In this document: piece after piece, positions 56,074-64,000 of the stretch | Layout of the letters: each line of letters starts with the position of its first letter | Position numbering within the stretch: the first letter of the stretch is position 1 | From: Roseicitreum antarcticum | GTDB taxonomy: Bacteria > Pseudomonadota > Alphaproteobacteria > Rhodobacterales > Rhodobacteraceae | Assembly: GCF_014681765.1 (NCBI RefSeq) | Contig: NZ_CP061498.1 | Location: 2,369,501-2,433,500 of the forward strand | Length of the DNA stretch: 64,000 bases | Direction of reading: 5' to 3' | Program-made: the position numbers and the translations under genes | The notes under the pieces: generated by a model | Seen by the model: the letters and a program-made list of their open reading frames with translations, nothing else | Told to the model about the DNA's origin: nothing | Database searches by the model: none

Positions 56074-56102
56074 GGGGTTTTGGGCGTATATGATCCCTTA
56101 AT
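56074..56102 (+). promoter_or_regulatory. Possible promoter of the rimP-nusA-infB operon
   Basis: TTGCGC, 17 bases, TATATG (with TATGAT overlapping at 56099-56104) lies between rlmH and rimP. A transcript from here would begin just before the hairpins at 56110-56171. Confidence 0.45.
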
Positions 56103-56149
56103 AGCGGCGTTTCGGCTTCCATCCCCGAAACACCACCGGGAACAGTTCA

Positions 56150-56171
56150 CGGGCCGCGCGCCCGTTTTTTT
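56150..56171 (+). terminator. Intrinsic terminator or attenuator upstream of rimP
   Basis: Stem CGGGC (56150-56154) pairs with GCCCG (56160-56164), followed by seven T. It lies 95 bases after rlmH and 20 bases before rimP. It could end the rsfS-rlmH transcript, or, if the promoter at 56074 is real, act as an attenuator in the rimP-nusA leader. A second hairpin TTTCGG/CCGAAA (56110-56130) precedes it. Confidence 0.75.
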
Positions 56172-56191
56172 GTATCTGGAGCCTGCCCGCC

Positions 56192-56803
56192 ATGAGCGAT
56201 CTGATCGCCAAAACCACTATAGACCAGCGACTGGCCGAGATCGTCACCCCCGTGATCGAAGATCTGGGATTTGAACTGGTGCGTCTGCGGCTTATGGCCG
56301 GTAAGACGCGGACGCTGCAAATCATGGCCGACCGTCCTGACGGCGGGATCGAAGTCTCAGATTGCGCCGAAATCTCCACTGCCGTTTCTGCCATTCTGGA
56401 TGTCGAAGACCCGCTGGAAGATACCTACACACTGGAAGTCTCCAGCCCTGGCATCGACCGCCCGCTGACACGGCTGAAGGATTTCGACGCCTGGGACGGC
56501 TATGAGGCGCGGATCGAGACGACGGAATTGATCGACGGCCGCCGCCGCTTCAGGGGCATCCTTGCTGGGACCGAGGGCGATGAGGTGCTGCTGGAAATCG
56601 AAGAGGGTGGTGAGGCCGTCACCATCGGTCTGCAGTTTGACTGGCTGTCGGACGCCAAACTGGTGCTGACCGATGAGTTGATCGCCGAAATGCTGCGCGC
56701 CCGCAAAACCAAGGAAATCGAGGCCGGATCGGATGAATTCGATGAAACCGAAATCGAAGACCAGATTGAAACATCAAGCGATACCGCTTCTGTGAAGGAT
56801 TGA
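56192..56803 (+). CDS. rimP: Ribosome maturation factor RimP
   Basis: A 203-residue protein needed for 30S subunit maturation. Family segments are [17 protein letters not shown]-like ([18 protein letters not shown]), [20 protein letters not shown] and [18 protein letters not shown]. The C-terminus carries an acidic extension. ATG 56192 follows GGAG. It lies three bases before nusA and heads the rimP-nusA-ylxR-infB operon. Confidence 0.96.
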   Translation: MSDLIAKTTIDQRLAEIVTPVIEDLGFELVRLRLMAGKTRTLQIMADRPDGGIEVSDCAEISTAVSAILDVEDPLEDTYTLEVSSPGIDRPLTRLKDFDAWDGYEARIETTELIDGRRRFRGILAGTEGDEVLLEIEEGGEAVTIGLQFDWLSDAKLVLTDELIAEMLRARKTKEIEAGSDEFDETEIEDQIETSSDTASVKD

Positions 56804-56806
56804 ACC

Positions 56807-58411
56807 ATGGCGATAACTTCGGCCAACCAGTTGGAATTGTTGCAGACCGCCGAAGCGGTTGCGCGGGAAAAGATGATCGACCCCGAACTGGTCGTGCAGG
56901 CGATGGAAGAATCCCTCGCGCGGGCGGCAAAGTCACGCTATGGCGCTGATCTCGATATTCGTGTGGCGATTGACCGCAAGACCGGGCGCGCCACCTTCAC
57001 GCGCGTGCGCACTGTGGTCGAAGATGACGCGGTGGAAAACCACCATGCCGAATTGACTGTCGCGCAGGCGAAATCGCATCTGGCCGACCCCAAGGTCGGC
57101 GATGAGATCATCGACGAGGTGCCGCCGGTCGAGCTGGGGCGCATTGCCGCGCAATCTGCCAAACAGGTGATCTTGCAAAAGGTCCGTGAGGCTGAGCGTG
57201 ATCGCCAGTATGAGGAATTCATCGACCGTCAGGGCACCATCATCAACGGTGTCGTCCGGCGTGAGGAATACGGCAACATTATCGTGGATATCGGCCGGGG
57301 CGAGGGCATCTTGCGTCGCAACGAAAAAATTGGCCGGGAATCCTACCGCCCGAACGACCGTATCCGTTGCTACATCAAGGACGTTCGGCGCGAGGCTCGG
57401 GGGCCGCAGGTATTCCTGTCGCGCACCGCGCCCGAGTTCATGGCCGAGTTGTTCAAGATGGAAGTGCCGGAGATCTACGACGGCATCATCGTCATCAAGG
57501 CCGTGGCACGTGATCCCGGGTCGCGGGCAAAGATCGGCGTGATTTCCTACGACAGCTCGATCGACCCCGTCGGTGCCTGTGTCGGTATGCGTGGCAGCCG
57601 GGTGCAGGCCGTGGTGAACGAACTTCAGGGTGAAAAGATCGACATCATTCCGTGGAATGAGGATCAGGCGACCTTCCTCGTCAATGCGTTGCAACCTGCC
57701 GAAGTGTCGAAGGTTGTCATCGATGAGGACGCAGGCCGGATTGAGGTCGTTGTTCCGGATGAACAATTGTCTCTGGCAATCGGCCGCCGCGGCCAGAACG
57801 TGCGGCTGGCCAGCCAGTTGACCGGCCTCGACATCGATATCATGACCGAAGCGGACGAATCTGCCCGCCGTCAGGCCGAATTCACGGAACGGACCAAGCT
57901 GTTCATGGACGAACTGGACGTGGATGAGTTCATGGCGCAGCTGTTGGTGGCCGAAGGCTTTACCAACCTTGAGGAAGTGGCTTATGTCGAACTGGACGAG
58001 CTTCTGTCCATCGACGGCTTTGACGAAGGCACCGCGGGCGAGTTGCAGGCCCGCGCGCGCGATCGTTTGGAAGAGGTGTCGCGCAAGGCACTGGAAGTCG
58101 CGCGCGAACTGGGCGCCGAAGACAGCCTGATAACCTTCGAGGGGCTGACCCCGCAAATGGTCGAAGCGCTGACCAAGGACGACGTGAAAACGCTGGAAGA
58201 CTTTGCCACCTGCGCCGACTGGGAGCTTGCGGGGGGCTGGACCACCGTCAATGGCCAGCGTGTGAAGGATGACGGCGTTCTGGAACCCTTCGATGTCAGC
58301 CTGGAAGAAGCTCAGCACCTCATCATGACGGCGCGTGTGCTTCTGGGCTGGGTTGATCCGTCGGAACTGGAACCCGAGGTTGAAGCCGAGGGTGAGGAAG
58401 AAACGGCCTGA
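56807..58411 (+). CDS. nusA: Transcription termination/antitermination protein NusA
   Basis: A 534-residue RNA polymerase-binding factor. It has an N-terminal domain (LELLQTAEAVAREKMIDPE), an S1 domain (INGVVRREEYGNIIVDIGRG), two KH domains (VGACVGMRGSRVQAVVNEL and LAIGRRGQNVRLASQLTG) and C-terminal acidic helix-hairpin-helix repeats (EEVAYVELDELLSIDGFDEG). The repeats are usual in Proteobacteria. The acidic tail ends EVEAEGEEETA. Confidence 0.97.
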   Translation: MAITSANQLELLQTAEAVAREKMIDPELVVQAMEESLARAAKSRYGADLDIRVAIDRKTGRATFTRVRTVVEDDAVENHHAELTVAQAKSHLADPKVGDEIIDEVPPVELGRIAAQSAKQVILQKVREAERDRQYEEFIDRQGTIINGVVRREEYGNIIVDIGRGEGILRRNEKIGRESYRPNDRIRCYIKDVRREARGPQVFLSRTAPEFMAELFKMEVPEIYDGIIVIKAVARDPGSRAKIGVISYDSSIDPVGACVGMRGSRVQAVVNELQGEKIDIIPWNEDQATFLVNALQPAEVSKVVIDEDAGRIEVVVPDEQLSLAIGRRGQNVRLASQLTGLDIDIMTEADESARRQAEFTERTKLFMDELDVDEFMAQLLVAEGFTNLEEVAYVELDELLSIDGFDEGTAGELQARARDRLEEVSRKALEVARELGAEDSLITFEGLTPQMVEALTKDDVKTLEDFATCADWELAGGWTTVNGQRVKDDGVLEPFDVSLEEAQHLIMTARVLLGWVDPSELEPEVEAEGEEETA

Positions 58412-58434
58412 CTGAGGTCGTGGAGGGGCGGCGC

Positions 58435-59067
58435 ATGACCCGCAGTGGTGGTAAAACCCGGCCCGAAACGCCCGAGCGGCGCTGCATCGTCACGGGTGAC
58501 GCGCAGCCCGCCGCCGGTCTCGTGCGCTTCGTGCTGGGCCCGGACAACATGATTGTTCCCGACCTGGCACAGAAGCTGCCGGGCCGGGGCATCTGGGTTT
58601 CCGCAGATCGCGGGGCGCTGGACCTTGCAGTGGCAAAGAAGCTGTTCGCCCGTGCCGCGCGACAGCAGGTGGTGGTGCCGGACGATCTACCCGGCATGGT
58701 GCATGACCTGCTGACCCGCCGGGTGATTGATCTGATCTCGCTGGCCCGGCGCGGCGGCGGGGCGGTTGCTGGGTATGAAAAGGTGCGTGAAAAACTGATG
58801 GCTGGAACCGCGCGGGTTCTGTTGCAGGCTGTCGACGGCTCGGATCGTGGCAAGGCAAAACTGCGCCCCCCCGACGACACGGGCCAGTTTATTGGAATTC
58901 TGACCGCGTCAGAATTGGGTTTGGCTTTTGGGCGGGATCATGTGATACATGCCGCGCTTGGCTCTGGCGGACTCACGACGCGTGTTGTAGAGGAAGCGGC
59001 AAGGCTCGCCGGTGTGCGCGGGCAAATCGGTGGATCTGCCACCGGGAAGGATATGACGGACGCATGA
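58435..59067 (+). CDS. YlxR-domain RNA-binding protein
   Basis: A 210-residue protein with an N-terminal YlxR (DUF448) domain, [20 protein letters not shown] and [12 protein letters not shown], and a C-terminal part like the L7Ae-type RNA-binding fold ([20 protein letters not shown]). It is found between nusA and infB in most bacteria, and a role in RNA binding or transcription is likely. ATG 58435 follows GGAGGGG; the upstream GTG 58420 is less likely. Its stop overlaps infB (ATGA). Confidence 0.93.
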   Translation: MTRSGGKTRPETPERRCIVTGDAQPAAGLVRFVLGPDNMIVPDLAQKLPGRGIWVSADRGALDLAVAKKLFARAARQQVVVPDDLPGMVHDLLTRRVIDLISLARRGGGAVAGYEKVREKLMAGTARVLLQAVDGSDRGKAKLRPPDDTGQFIGILTASELGLAFGRDHVIHAALGSGGLTTRVVEEAARLAGVRGQIGGSATGKDMTDA

Positions 59068-61574
59068 GCGATACAGACGGTAAAAAACCCCTTGGCCTTG
59101 GCGGTGCGCGCCCCGGTCAGGTGAAGCAGAGCTTCAGCCATGGCCGCACAAAGGCTGTGGTGGTGGAAACAAAACGAAAGCGTGTTGTGGTCCCCAAACA
59201 GGGCACGCCCGCTCCCACTGGCGCGAAGCCGGCCCCGGGTGGCAACCCGGCGCGGCGGCCTGCCGGCATCTCGGATGCCGAAATGGACCGGCGGCTTAAG
59301 GCCGTTCAGGCAGCACGTGCCCGCGAAGCGGATGACGCAGCTCAGCGTGAGGCCGAAGAAAAGGCCCGTGAGGAAGATCGTCAGCGCCGCCGCGAAGAGA
59401 TGGAAGCCAAGGAGCGTGAGGATCGCGAACGCGAAGAAGCCTTGCGTCAGAAGGCCGAAGACGAAGCGCGCGCAGTCGTTGAAGCGGATGAGGCGGAAAA
59501 GCGCCAAGCCGCTGCAAAGGCTGCAAAAGCTTCGCCGAAGCCCGCCGCTGAGCCCGATCCCATCGCATCGGCTCCGGTATCCGACCGCACCCGGCCTGCC
59601 CCGTCTACCGCGCGCAAACCTGAGCGCGACAAGGCAGAACGCGATGCCAAGGCAAAGCCGCGTGAAGACACCGGCCGCCGCGCAGGCAAGCTGACCTTGA
59701 ACGAGGCACTGGCCGGTGACGGTGGGCGCCAACGCTCCATGGCGGCGATGAAGCGCAAGCAAGAGCGTGCACGCCAAAAAGCACTTGGCCAGTCCGCACC
59801 GCGCGAGAAGCAGGTGCGAGATGTGCGTCTGCCTGAAACCATTCTGGTGCAAGAACTTGCCAACCGGATGGCCGAACGTGTCGCCGACGTGGTGAAGTCG
59901 TTGATGAAAATGGGCGTCATGGCGACCATGAACCAAAGCATCGACGCCGACACCGCCGAGTTGGTGATCGAGGAATTCGGCCACAAGGTGGTGCGGGTTT
60001 CTGATGCCGACGTCGAGCAGGTCATCGACATGATCGAGGATGCGCCCGAATCGCTGCGCTCGCGTCCGCCGATCATCACCATCATGGGCCATGTCGACCA
60101 CGGCAAAACCTCACTGCTGGATGCGATTCGCAAAACCAGCGTTGTTTCCGGCGAGGCTGGCGGGATCACCCAACATATCGGTGCCTACCAGGTTACCACC
60201 GATACCGGCGCTGTGTTGTCATTCCTTGATACCCCTGGCCACGCGGCGTTTACGTCGATGCGGGCGCGTGGGGCGAATGTGACGGACATCGTCGTGCTGG
60301 TGGTTTCTGCCGAAGACGCCGTGATGCCGCAGACCATCGAGGCGATCAACCACGCCAAGGCGGCAAAGGTGCCGATGATTGTGGCGATCAACAAGATCGA
60401 CCGCCCCGATGCGAACCCCCAAAAGGTGCGCACCGACCTGTTGCAACACGAGGTGGTGGTCGAGGCGATGTCGGGCGATGTGCAGGATGTCGAAGTCTCG
60501 GCCCTTACCGGGCAGGGGCTTGATCAATTGCTCGAGGCGATTGCGCTTCAGGCGGAAATTCTGGAACTGAAGGCCAACCCCGACCGCTCGGCCATGGGCG
60601 CAGTGATCGAGGCAAAGCTGGACGTGGGTCGCGGCCCCGTTGCAACCGTTCTGGTACAGAATGGCACATTGCGCAAAGGCGACATCTTTGTCGTTGGCGA
60701 ACAGTGGGGCAAAGTCCGCGCGCTGATCAACGACAAAGGTGAGCGCGTCGATGAGGCTGGGCCATCGGTCCCTGTTGAAGTTTTGGGCTTGAATGGCACG
60801 CCCGAGGCCGGTGATGTGCTGAACGTCGTCGACACCGAGGCACAGGCCCGCGAAATCGCCGATTACCGCTTGCAGGCGTCGAAAGACAAGCGCGCTGCGG
60901 CAGGTGCTGCGACGACGCTGGAACAACTGATGGCGAAAGCCAAGGACGATCAGAACGTGGCCGAACTGCCCATCGTTCTGAAAGCCGATGTGCAGGGCTC
61001 TGCCGAGGCAATCGTTCAGGCGATGGAGAAGATCGGCAACGACGAGGTGCGCGTGCGCGTGCTGCACTACGGTGTGGGTGCGATCACTGAATCCGATATC
61101 GGCCTTGCCGAAGCATCGGGCGCGCCAGTGTTCGGCTTCAACGTCCGCGCCAACGCGCCGGCCCGCAACAGCGCTAACCAGAAGGGTGTGGAGATCCGGT
61201 ATTACTCGGTGATCTACGATCTGGTGGATGACGTGAAAGCGGCGGCTTCTGGCCTCTTGTCGAACGAGATCCGCGAGAAGTTCATCGGTTACGCCGAAAT
61301 TCGTGAAGTCTTCAAGGTTTCTGGCGTCGGCAAGGTTGCCGGTTGTCTGGTCACCGAAGGTATCGCGCGGCGTTCCGCTGGTGTGCGCCTGCTGCGTGAC
61401 AACGTGGTGGTGCATGAAGGCACGCTCAAGACCCTCAAGCGCTTCAAGGATGAGGTCAAAGAGGTTCAGTCCGGTCAGGAATGCGGCATGGCGTTTGAGA
61501 ACCACGAAGACATCCGCGCAGGCGACGTGATCGAGATATTCGAGCGGGAAGAAGTTGAGCGTAATCTCAGCTGA
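59064..61574 (+). CDS. infB: Translation initiation factor IF-2
   Basis: An 836-residue GTPase that places fMet-tRNA on the 30S subunit. The N-terminal third (residues about 70-240) is a charged, Glu/Arg/Ala-rich coiled-coil region. The G domain has [16 protein letters not shown] near residue 340, [11 protein letters not shown] and [11 protein letters not shown]. The C-terminal domain ends in the fMet-tRNA-binding part with [20 protein letters not shown]. It is the last gene of the rimP operon. Confidence 0.97.
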   Translation: MSDTDGKKPLGLGGARPGQVKQSFSHGRTKAVVVETKRKRVVVPKQGTPAPTGAKPAPGGNPARRPAGISDAEMDRRLKAVQAARAREADDAAQREAEEKAREEDRQRRREEMEAKEREDREREEALRQKAEDEARAVVEADEAEKRQAAAKAAKASPKPAAEPDPIASAPVSDRTRPAPSTARKPERDKAERDAKAKPREDTGRRAGKLTLNEALAGDGGRQRSMAAMKRKQERARQKALGQSAPREKQVRDVRLPETILVQELANRMAERVADVVKSLMKMGVMATMNQSIDADTAELVIEEFGHKVVRVSDADVEQVIDMIEDAPESLRSRPPIITIMGHVDHGKTSLLDAIRKTSVVSGEAGGITQHIGAYQVTTDTGAVLSFLDTPGHAAFTSMRARGANVTDIVVLVVSAEDAVMPQTIEAINHAKAAKVPMIVAINKIDRPDANPQKVRTDLLQHEVVVEAMSGDVQDVEVSALTGQGLDQLLEAIALQAEILELKANPDRSAMGAVIEAKLDVGRGPVATVLVQNGTLRKGDIFVVGEQWGKVRALINDKGERVDEAGPSVPVEVLGLNGTPEAGDVLNVVDTEAQAREIADYRLQASKDKRAAAGAATTLEQLMAKAKDDQNVAELPIVLKADVQGSAEAIVQAMEKIGNDEVRVRVLHYGVGAITESDIGLAEASGAPVFGFNVRANAPARNSANQKGVEIRYYSVIYDLVDDVKAAASGLLSNEIREKFIGYAEIREVFKVSGVGKVAGCLVTEGIARRSAGVRLLRDNVVVHEGTLKTLKRFKDEVKEVQSGQECGMAFENHEDIRAGDVIEIFEREEVERNLS

Positions 61575-61592
61575 TCCGCTTTATATCGAACA

Positions 61593-61623
61593 AAAAGGCC
61601 GGGACATCGCGTCCCGGCCTTTT
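61593..61623 (+). terminator. Intrinsic terminator of the infB operon
   Basis: AAAAGGCCGGGAC (61593-61605) pairs with GTCCCGGCCTTTT (61611-61623) over 13 bases around a five-base loop, 19 bases past the infB stop. The symmetric A and T runs could let it work in both directions. A further 11-base stem ATTGTGGGGCA/TGCCCCACAAT lies at 61645-61676, just past the opposing nucleotidase gene. Confidence 0.93.
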
Positions 61624-61682
61624 GCGTTGTGACATCGGTGCAGGATTGTGGGGCACGGGTATCCCTGCCCCACAATTGCCCC

Positions 61683-63284
61683 TCAGTTCACCGTGATACG
61701 TCCATCCAGGTAGGGTTGGTAAGGCGCATTTTCGATCATGTATTCGGCAAGGACATCGGCCAGGTCCGGCCCGAAGTCATAGGCATTGACGGCCTCGGTT
61801 CCGAACATGCTGTAGCCATCGCCGCCTTGCCGGACATAGTCGTTGCTGACCACGCCATAGAGTGTCTCAGCCTCGATCGGGGCCCAGTCTCCGCCCTGCA
61901 TCACCATCACATCGCTGATCCGGTTACCGGGTTCGTTCGCCGCGGTCAGGGTGTATTTCAGCCCGGCAACCTGAGCGAAGCGGCCTGCGCCGTCTTCCAG
62001 ACGGCTGGCGCCGTTTTCCAGGGCGTCGATGATGACATCGCCGGTGACCTGAAAGGTGGACAGCGTATTCTGGAACGGCAGCACTGAAAGAACGTCGCCC
62101 ATCGTGACCTGTCCTTCACTGATCGAGGCGCGCAGCCCGCCGCCGTTCTGGATGGCGATGGTGATGCCCTGATCAGCGACACGGGCCAGCATCGCATCAG
62201 CCACCAGGTTGCCCATCTGGCATTCCTGCGCACGGCATACCGTGCGGTCTCCTTCGATAGGCCCGGCGGATTCGGCTACGATCTGAGACTTCAGTTCCTC
62301 GATTGGCCCGGCAAGGGCGTCCACTTCGGCTACGATTTCTGCGTTTGGGGTGATGGACCCGTCTACGACAATGGTATCCCCGCTGGCATGGATCAGTTGC
62401 CCTGCATCGTCCAGTTCAAGGATCAGGTGGCCGACATACTTCCCGTAGGAATAGGCCTGCACGACGGGCACAAGGCCGCCGTCTTCGGCACCCACCCAGG
62501 TGGGATAAGCCGCGTCACGGTCGGGGTCGCTGGCCGACATATAAGTGTGGGAATGTCCGCCGACCACAGCAGTCAGACCCGGTACCTGCGCGGCAATGTC
62601 CAGGTCGCGATTCATGCCGACATGTGTCAGCGCGATGATCGGGGCGACATCCTGTTCCTGCAATTCGGCGACCACGCGGCGCAGTGCGGCTACCTCATCT
62701 TCGAATACGACGGAAGGCCCGGGCGAGGCGGTTTCGGGCGTGTCAGTCGCCAAAGCCGAAACGATGCCGATCTTCAGCCCGCCGCGCTCAATGATCGTAT
62801 AGGGCATTACCCTATCCGCCAGGATGTTCGAGGCAGAAACGTCAAGGTTGCTCGACAAAATCGGGAAACTGACAGTGTCCAAAAACACGGCCAGTCCTTC
62901 CGGGCCAAGGTCGAATTCATGGTTGCCAACGGCCATTGCGTCAAAGCCGATACGCTCCATGAAATCGGCTTCGGCTTGTCCGCCATAGGTGGTGTAGAAT
63001 AGCGAGCCTTGTGAAGAATCGCCCGCGTCCAGCACTACAACCGGGTGGCCCTCGGCCGAGAGCGTGTCGCGCAGATCGTTGATAAGGGTAAACAGCCGGG
63101 CGGTGCCGCCAAAGCACTCGCCTGCGGCATCGTCTTCGGCCGAGCAGGTGGAGTTGAAGGCGTTGATCGGCTCAATCCGGCTGTGGAAATCGTTGATATG
63201 CAACACATGCAGCGTGGTATCGGCAAAGGCCGCTCCAGCTGACAGGGCCGCAATGGCAGTGGAAGCAAGCAGTGAAAGGCGCAT
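61683..63284 (-). CDS. Periplasmic 5'-nucleotidase / metallophosphatase
   Basis: A 533-residue UshA/SsnE-like enzyme. A Sec signal peptide (SLLASTAIAALSAGAAF then ADT) is followed by the metallophosphatase domain: LHINDFHSRIEP, VVLDAGDSSQG, AVGNHEFDLGPEGL, ALTHVGMNRD and VVGGHSHTYM. The C-terminal nucleotide-recognition domain includes IQNGGGLRASI and FPxxD-like SNDYVRQGGDGYSMF. It likely releases phosphate and nucleosides from extracellular nucleotides. ATG 63284 follows GGAGT. Confidence 0.93.
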   Translation of the reverse strand: MRLSLLASTAIAALSAGAAFADTTLHVLHINDFHSRIEPINAFNSTCSAEDDAAGECFGGTARLFTLINDLRDTLSAEGHPVVVLDAGDSSQGSLFYTTYGGQAEADFMERIGFDAMAVGNHEFDLGPEGLAVFLDTVSFPILSSNLDVSASNILADRVMPYTIIERGGLKIGIVSALATDTPETASPGPSVVFEDEVAALRRVVAELQEQDVAPIIALTHVGMNRDLDIAAQVPGLTAVVGGHSHTYMSASDPDRDAAYPTWVGAEDGGLVPVVQAYSYGKYVGHLILELDDAGQLIHASGDTIVVDGSITPNAEIVAEVDALAGPIEELKSQIVAESAGPIEGDRTVCRAQECQMGNLVADAMLARVADQGITIAIQNGGGLRASISEGQVTMGDVLSVLPFQNTLSTFQVTGDVIIDALENGASRLEDGAGRFAQVAGLKYTLTAANEPGNRISDVMVMQGGDWAPIEAETLYGVVSNDYVRQGGDGYSMFGTEAVNAYDFGPDLADVLAEYMIENAPYQPYLDGRITVN

Positions 63285-63524
63285 CCGGGGACTCCATTTT
63301 AAAATCATCTCGGCCGCGCCACCTACTTTGCGAAAACGCCCGGACAACCCGACTTCTCAACAAGACAGTGGCGCGCCATCAGAAACGTGCCAGGGGCGGC
63401 ACATGCCCGAGGGTACCGCGAAGCCGGTTTTCAGCAAGCAAAAAATGGTAGGGGCTGGGCGCAAATTGCGAATGAAGTCAAACGCAGGCAGGCTGTCGGA
63501 ATGGCACGTGGAGGCGTAATCCAG

Positions 63525-64000
63525 CTACCCTTTGGTGTGGAAGAAATCGTGGACCGACTGGGCCATTGCTTCTGAAATGCCGCCGACTGCTTGCAGGTCT
63601 GACAGCCCCGCGCGCGCGACGGCTTTGGCGCTGCCGAAATGCGCGAGCAGCGCGCGTTTGCGCGCAGCGCCGATGCCTGGGATCTCATCCAGCGGGGTCG
63701 CACCCACTGCCTTGGCGCGTTTCGCGCGGTGGGTGCCGATGGCGAAGCGGTGCGCCTCGTCCCGCAGACGTTGCACGAAATACAGCACCGGGTCGTTGTG
63801 GCGCAGCGCAAAGGGCCTGCCGTCGGGGCGATAGAACTCTTCTTTGCCCGCGTCGCGGTCGATCCCCTTTGCCACACCCACCATGGCGATGTCGTCCACG
63901 CCCATCTCTGTCATGATTTCAGCCACTGCCGACACCTGCCCCGCGCCACCGTCGATCAAAAGAAGATCGGGCCACATTTCGCCCTCACGGTCGGGGTCTT
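63525..64000 (-). CDS. uvrC: Excinuclease ABC subunit C, C-terminal part (runs off window)
   Basis: Only the 3' end of uvrC is present: frame from 64000 reads [18 protein letters not shown], then [35 protein letters not shown] and the helix-hairpin-helix end [20 protein letters not shown]. The RNase H-like nuclease Asp lies in LLIDGG and the His in DEAHRFA. The gene acts with UvrAB in nucleotide-excision repair. The start is outside the window. Confidence 0.93.
   Translation of the reverse strand, partial: DPDREGEMWPDLLLIDGGAGQVSAVAEIMTEMGVDDIAMVGVAKGIDRDAGKEEFYRPDGRPFALRHNDPVLYFVQRLRDEAHRFAIGTHRAKRAKAVGATPLDEIPGIGAARKRALLAHFGSAKAVARAGLSDLQAVGGISEAMAQSVHDFFHTKG

Noticed and set aside
56933-58318. 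461-codon reverse frame inside nusA
   Set aside because: nusA has complete S1, KH and C-terminal domains on the forward strand; the reverse frame has no domain.
1-64000. CRISPR arrays, tRNA or rRNA genes
   Set aside because: No array of regular repeats, no cloverleaf with CCA-type end and no rRNA-like segment was found by reading.

Overview
The window is a high-GC chromosomal segment of an alphaproteobacterium of the Rhodobacterales (Roseobacter/Rhodobacter type). The grounds are gene content and order: parAB-rsmG-mnmG-mnmE-rho-hemJ, then an AT-rich origin-like gap, then maf-aroE-coaE-dnaQ, with secB/fxsA/Tim44-like, hslVU, trxA-addAB and leuCD nearby. An alphaproteobacterial SOS box (GAAC-N7-GAAC) and parS sites of the TGTTTCACGTGAAACA type agree. 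No rRNA, tRNA or CRISPR array was seen.

Layout. 1-2564 (+): rph, rdgB and hemW, tightly packed. 2489-8046 (-): an accessory pair, a Wzx-type flippase translationally coupled to a one-module NRPS (C-A-PCP-TE). 8236-10153 (-): rpe, a thioredoxin-fold gene and gph. 10524-14074 (+): imuB behind a LexA box, then an MsbA-like ABC exporter. 14124-16699 (-): a membrane alpha/beta-hydrolase coupled to a cytochrome P450. 16808-23308 (-): the ynjBCD ABC transporter, with ynjB split by a 2.94-kb IS1-family element. The element has perfect 22-bp inverted ends, an 8-bp target duplication and damaged passenger genes. 23473-24081 (+): ynjF.

24171-31505 (-) is the parB/parA/rsmG/mnmG/mnmE/rho/hemJ cluster with three parS or parS-like sites. 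31506-31877 is the probable replication origin, with DnaA boxes and an AT-rich stretch. 31878-34588 (+): maf, aroE, coaE and dnaQ as an overlapping operon. 34684-48418 holds protein quality control and DNA repair: secB, fxsA, a Tim44-like gene, a Smr gene, hslVU, trxA, addAB, tsaE and a lytic transglycosylase. 48582-54838: dapA, an EEP-family protein, a membrane protein, leuD, a transglutaminase-like protein and leuC. 55214-61574 (+): rsfS-rlmH, then rimP-nusA-ylxR-infB, whose leader carries a terminator-like hairpin. 61683-64000 (-): a periplasmic 5'-nucleotidase and the 3' end of uvrC.

Most of the window is housekeeping. The parts that look accessory or unusual are the flippase-NRPS pair, the hydrolase-P450 pair, and above all the decaying IS1-family element. 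It carries an HTH-metallopeptidase gene and two small genes and has inactivated ynjB. Excising it with one copy of the target duplication restores the ynjB frame exactly.
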